This document shows positions 60,623-64,000 of a stretch of 64,000 nucleotides of DNA, one piece after another (position 1 is the stretch's first letter; every line of letters starts with the position of its first letter). The notes under the pieces were generated by a model, which searched no databases, had not been told where the DNA came from, and saw only the letters and a program-made list of their open reading frames with translations. Origin of the DNA: Flavobacteriaceae bacterium (lineage in GTDB: Bacteria > Bacteroidota > Bacteroidia > Flavobacteriales > Flavobacteriaceae); NCBI GenBank assembly GCA_028279515.1, contig JANQNQ010000009.1, positions 382,429 to 446,428 of the forward strand, read 5' to 3'. A program made the translations under genes and the position numbers.

Positions 60623-61768
60623 TTAACCTTTGTCATTGGTAGCGTCTTTAATTTGTTGTTGTAAATTCTCCATTTCTTCCAGACATTCTTTATAGCGTCT
60701 GTTAGCATCTTCAAGATCTGTTCTTGTTTCCTTGACCTTCTGTTTATTGGCTCTTGTATTCAATCGGTCGAACTCACCATCGATAATGCCAGTAAATTTG
60801 ATCTTGATATTGTTGTCATCATCTAAGGTGATCTCTGAAGAAATGGCTCTTAGATTAAGATACTTTCGTTTTAGCTCTTTCATTAAATCGCTTTGCTCTT
60901 GAGCAATGTCTTCACAATCGCCCAACGCAGCAAGTCGTGCTCTTAACTCACGTAGTTCTTCGCTTTCTTCTTCCTCGTCTTCATCTTTCGAATCATCATC
61001 CTTGGCAACTTGGGTCAACACATCATTTGGACGTTGCTTCTTCTTCTTTGCAAAAGTAATACCTATGTATCCACCAATCTGACTGAAAAGTTCACTGTCG
61101 TGACGAGTTACCACAAGATCAGGAGCTACAGATAGTCGAATGCTATTGGATCGTAACACGGTCACTTCAGGAGTAACTCGAAGTCCGACTGCTGTAAACG
61201 AATCTTCAGAAGCGGCTTTCCAACTTGTATTTCCCACTTTAGCAGTTAGCTCAGAATAAGAACTATACTGAAGAACACCAGCCACTCTTAATGTAATGGG
61301 AACATTTCCACTAAATTTATAAAACACACCTAGACTTGCTTGGTACTGGTTTCGATTTGAAGAAAGTTGACCATTGGCCAAGGCCTCACTATTGTTCTCA
61401 ACATCAAAATGGGCCAATGAAAAGCGTGATTTGTATTTGTTTCTACGATATCCCAGATTGGCATAGGTGCCCCAATTACGGTTAAAGGCGTAGTCTAACT
61501 GAAGTTGATAGCTTAGGCCGTTTGAAAGGGTACCTTCACTAAATTCTTGGACTCCTAATGGTTGGCCGCCCAATTGTTCTGATAGTGCGTTAAACAATGC
61601 GGCATTGTTGACTAGGTCATTGTTGAACGCTTGTAAAGAAGGAACAGGTACTTGTTGACTTTCTTTGGTATCAATGCTCGAAATACCAACGTATATCGAG
61701 GGCTCAATTTGTGCTCTCACGTTTTGCAGTGAAGCAACTACGAAAATGATAATGAATAAGGTTCTCAT
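60623..61768 (-). CDS. Outer-membrane-barrel-like protein with acidic coiled-coil C-terminus
   Basis: The 381-residue protein has a signal peptide (TLFIIIFVVASLQNVRAQ) and then about 220 residues of alternating strands such as YQLQLDYAFNRNWGTYANLGY and RLSVAPDLVV, as in outer-membrane barrels. From about residue 255 it changes to a very acidic segment (DDDSKDEDEEEESEELREL) and a long helical region that continues to the end (about 270-381). I do not recognise the family. The helical part may reach into the periplasm. It is convergent with pyrD. Confidence 0.65.
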   Translation of the reverse strand: MRTLFIIIFVVASLQNVRAQIEPSIYVGISSIDTKESQQVPVPSLQAFNNDLVNNAALFNALSEQLGGQPLGVQEFSEGTLSNGLSYQLQLDYAFNRNWGTYANLGYRRNKYKSRFSLAHFDVENNSEALANGQLSSNRNQYQASLGVFYKFSGNVPITLRVAGVLQYSSYSELTAKVGNTSWKAASEDSFTAVGLRVTPEVTVLRSNSIRLSVAPDLVVTRHDSELFSQIGGYIGITFAKKKKQRPNDVLTQVAKDDDSKDEDEEEESEELRELRARLAALGDCEDIAQEQSDLMKELKRKYLNLRAISSEITLDDDNNIKIKFTGIIDGEFDRLNTRANKQKVKETRTDLEDANRRYKECLEEMENLQQQIKDATNDKG

Positions 61769-61871
61769 GATTTCTAAGTATTAAGTTATACGCCTTTATA
61801 TCAATACTTCAGAATTTTTGTTACCTCAGTTTGCTGGGTTTTTCGTAGATTTTCAACCGCAAAATCACAGA

Positions 61872-63122
61872 ATGCAAAATTCACAACAACATCTTTTGAT
61901 CATCGGCTATGTTTGGCCCGAACCTACGGCTACGGCTGCAGGAAGTCGTATGATGCAATTGATACACCTCTTCCTAAAAACAGGCTATGAAGTTACTTTT
62001 GCGAGTCCGGCAGCAGAAGGGGAGCATCCCGCCAATCTGGTTGGTTTAGGAGTCAACGCTACCATTATTGAACTCAACAGTGAAAGTTTCGACACATTTG
62101 TGAAAGAGTTACAGCCCACTGTGGTCATGTTTGATCGATTCATGATGGAAGAACAATTTGGTTGGCGAGTAACAGCACAGTGTCCATCGGCATTGCAATT
62201 GCTGGACATGGAAGATTTGCATTGCCTTCGTAAAGTGCGACATGGGGCATTTAAAGCGGGACAGACCTTTCGGTCTGAAGACCTATTGAATAGTGACTTA
62301 GCTAAGCGCGAAATAGCCAGTATTTACAGATGTGACCTGTCATTGGTCATTTCTAAAGTAGAATTAAAGTTACTACAAGACCTATTCAAAATAGGAGAAA
62401 GGCAATTACACTATCTACCTTTCATGGTTCCGAATGTTTTAGAGGAAGATATGCAGCAGTGGCCCACATTCGAAGAACGAGCTCATTTTGTCACTATCGG
62501 AAACTTTTTACACGCGCCCAATGTAGACAGTGTGAAATACTTGAAGAAAGATGTTTGGCCGTTAATACGGAAACAACTTCCCAACGCCGAATTGCATATC
62601 TACGGAGCTTATGTGACACAAGCCGTTCAGCAGTTGCATAACCCGAAGCAGGGCTTCTTGGTCAAGGGCTGGACCGAAGACGTGTCAATTGTTATGAAAC
62701 AGGCTCGAGTTTGCCTAGCACCGTTACGATTTGGGGCAGGCCTCAAAGGAAAATTGCTTTCAGCCATGCAGGCAGGCACACCCAATGTAACTACAAGTAT
62801 TGGTGCTGAAGGCATGCATGACAATCTACCCTGGGGTGGCTTTGTGAGTGACGACCCGAACGAAATAGCGGATCAAGCCATTAGATTGTACAGGGAGAAG
62901 TCGGATTGGTCATTGGCGCAGACCAATGGTGTTACCATTGTAAAACAGTTATTTGATGAATCGTACCATAAGGCAGAGCTGATGCGCAAAATAACCGAAA
63001 CGTTCGAGCAGTTTCAAACCCATAGAGAATTGAACTTTACTGGGGCCATGTTACGTCACCATACCTTGCAAAGCACAAAGTATATGGCCAAATGGATCGA
63101 AGCTAAGAATCGTCTTAAATAA
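61872..63122 (+). CDS. Glycosyltransferase family 4-like protein
   Basis: The 416-residue protein starts QHLLIIGYVWPEPTATAAGSRM, typical of GT-B acceptor domains, and shows VTIGNFLHAPNVDSVKYL, AELHIYGAYV, CLAPLRFGAGLKGKLLSAM and TTSIGAEGM on the donor side. The GLKGKLL pattern is seen in many GT4 enzymes. I chose 61872 as start; the frame extends to 61818 without family-like residues. It stands alone outside the large glycan locus, and its end overlaps the convergent spermidine-synthase-like gene by 8 bases. Its acceptor is unknown. Confidence 0.82.
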   Translation: MQNSQQHLLIIGYVWPEPTATAAGSRMMQLIHLFLKTGYEVTFASPAAEGEHPANLVGLGVNATIIELNSESFDTFVKELQPTVVMFDRFMMEEQFGWRVTAQCPSALQLLDMEDLHCLRKVRHGAFKAGQTFRSEDLLNSDLAKREIASIYRCDLSLVISKVELKLLQDLFKIGERQLHYLPFMVPNVLEEDMQQWPTFEERAHFVTIGNFLHAPNVDSVKYLKKDVWPLIRKQLPNAELHIYGAYVTQAVQQLHNPKQGFLVKGWTEDVSIVMKQARVCLAPLRFGAGLKGKLLSAMQAGTPNVTTSIGAEGMHDNLPWGGFVSDDPNEIADQAIRLYREKSDWSLAQTNGVTIVKQLFDESYHKAELMRKITETFEQFQTHRELNFTGAMLRHHTLQSTKYMAKWIEAKNRLK

Positions 63123-63786
63123 GAGCTTCTCTGAGAACGGGCTCAGTGATTTTCTTTCCTATCAATAGTGTGTTGAAACCTTGTACGTCATCATAGACAG
63201 AGAAGTTCATGAGTGTCTTGAAACGAGTCACAATGGCTTCCGTGTGGCGAGAACCATTTCCGTTGATGCCAGCATTGAAGAGTACGGTTCCATCTAAAGT
63301 TACCGCTGCTATTATCTGTTCCCAGAAACTTTCCGCATAAAAAGAGGAGGGTACTTCCGTATCAATAAAAATGTCAATAATGACCAAGTCAAACTGTTCC
63401 TTGTTGTGCGCGACAAATTGCAACGCATCTTCGCAAACAACAGAAAGCTGCTTGTCTGGGCAAACACCAAACTCATTACATGCGATGTCGACGACTATAG
63501 GGTCGATCTCAACGGCAGTGAGCTTACCATGAAAGTTATGATCTTCTCTCAAGGTTTTAATGACGCTTCCGCCGCCCATACCAAGCAATAGGACATTCGA
63601 TACATTTTTGAGGTCGATCTTACCAATTCCGTATGAGAGCACGGCTTGCAAATTACCGTATGAGTAGTTTGCATTTTTGCTGTCCAATACTTTTTTTCCG
63701 TTGATCCAAGTGAGTTCTAAAGTGCCATTGATAGAAGAGTTATGACCTTTGGTGATCGGCCATAGGTAGCTCAGGTATTTTTTCAT
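63115..63786 (-). CDS. Spermidine/polyamine synthase-like methyltransferase-fold protein
   Basis: The 223-residue protein has NVLLLGMGGGSVIKTLRE, TAVEIDPIVVDIACNEFG, CEDALQFVAHN and FDLVIIDIFIDTEVPSSFYAESFWEQI, the pattern of spermidine synthases and related spermine-synthase-fold proteins. It is shorter than true SpeE (about 280), lacking part of the N-terminal domain, so polyamine synthesis is not certain; many short bacterial copies have unknown substrates. It is convergent with the GT4 gene. Confidence 0.78.
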   Translation of the reverse strand: MKKYLSYLWPITKGHNSSINGTLELTWINGKKVLDSKNANYSYGNLQAVLSYGIGKIDLKNVSNVLLLGMGGGSVIKTLREDHNFHGKLTAVEIDPIVVDIACNEFGVCPDKQLSVVCEDALQFVAHNKEQFDLVIIDIFIDTEVPSSFYAESFWEQIIAAVTLDGTVLFNAGINGNGSRHTEAIVTRFKTLMNFSVYDDVQGFNTLLIGKKITEPVLREALI

Positions 63787-63865
63787 GAAGGGGAACTAGG
63801 TTTCGTTTAGTTATTGAGTTGGGCGTCGCAAATATAGGGCATTTCGAACAATGCGGAAAGTACTA

Positions 63866-64000
63866 TTACAATGAGATTTTTTCGAATTGAGAACGTGTCA
63901 AACGCCACTGGTTTACGGGTTGTTCAAAATTGAGCGAACCGGGAGTTGTAATGTGTTTTTTAATGAAGGCGAACCCTATTTTGGCCAGTGTTTTATTTGG
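63866..64000 (-). CDS. Unidentified protein, C-terminal 44 residues (3' end only)
   Basis: On the minus strand an open frame runs from the window edge to a stop at 63866-63868 and reads ...LAKIGFAFIKKHITTPG...QWRLTRSQFEKISL. The residue mix looks like real protein, and there is a sensible gap of 79 bases to the next gene. The family is not recognised, and the rest of the gene is outside the window. Confidence 0.5.
   Translation of the reverse strand, partial: PNKTLAKIGFAFIKKHITTPGSLNFEQPVNQWRLTRSQFEKISL

Noticed and set aside
1-64000. tRNA genes, rRNA genes, CRISPR arrays, insertion sequences and phage genes
   Set aside because: None was recognised on either strand; the gaps between genes are short and hold only promoter- or terminator-like elements.

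Overview
The window looks like a chromosome segment of a marine Flavobacteriaceae bacterium (phylum Bacteroidota). Reasons: roughly 40% GC; promoters of the Bacteroidota type (TTTG-N19-TAnnTTTG); a PorV-like outer-membrane protein of the type IX secretion family; a DUF4105/Lnb-type protein; a DUF3276 (PUR-alpha-like) protein; a long Bacteroidota-type NusB; and a cyclophilin-FKBP fusion. No rRNA, tRNA, CRISPR array, insertion sequence or prophage gene was seen. No stretch longer than 300 bases lacks a gene; the longest gaps are 39206-39416 and 59356-59571.

Bases 1-36952 are one large surface-polysaccharide locus. It opens inside the glycan-recognition tail of a Wzt-type ABC exporter and closes with a polyprenyl-phosphate sugar-1-phosphate transferase. 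All genes are on the plus strand, mostly overlapping or separated by a few bases, except one methyltransferase at 9736-10422. The locus holds a complete Neu5Ac-type sialic-acid module (neuA, neuB, neuC at 12660-16135) with a methyltransferase wedged inside it. It also holds a WecE-like amino-sugar module (17074-18997), a DegT/WbqC/NeuD-like module (1650-4085), three sulfotransferase-like genes, two FkbM methyltransferases, about fifteen glycosyltransferases of the GT2 and GT4 types, an O-antigen-ligase-like protein and a PaaK/CapK-like adenylate-forming ligase. Two polyprenyl-phosphate glycosyltransferases lie near large membrane proteins that could be GT-C enzymes. The simplest reading is a sialylated, probably sulfated and methylated surface glycan exported by an ABC transporter. 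No known sialyltransferase family and no Wzx flippase was recognised.

Bases 36962-64000 are ordinary flavobacterial core genome in short operons on both strands. They include an Lnb-like protein, a PorV2-like protein, pssA, lptB, the kpsF-tatC-AhpD-like operon, recQ, a TonB-C protein, the dual PPIase, DinB-type proteins, a redoxin, an M14 carboxypeptidase, a DUF3276 protein, an ABC exporter, a Leu/Val/Phe-type dehydrogenase, nusB, a DUF1573 lipoprotein, yajC, pepT, pyrD, a barrel-like membrane protein, a lone GT4 enzyme, a spermidine-synthase-like protein and the tail of one unidentified gene. RecQ lacks the usual zinc-binding cysteines.

All functional calls rest on motif recognition from the sequence; no database search was run.
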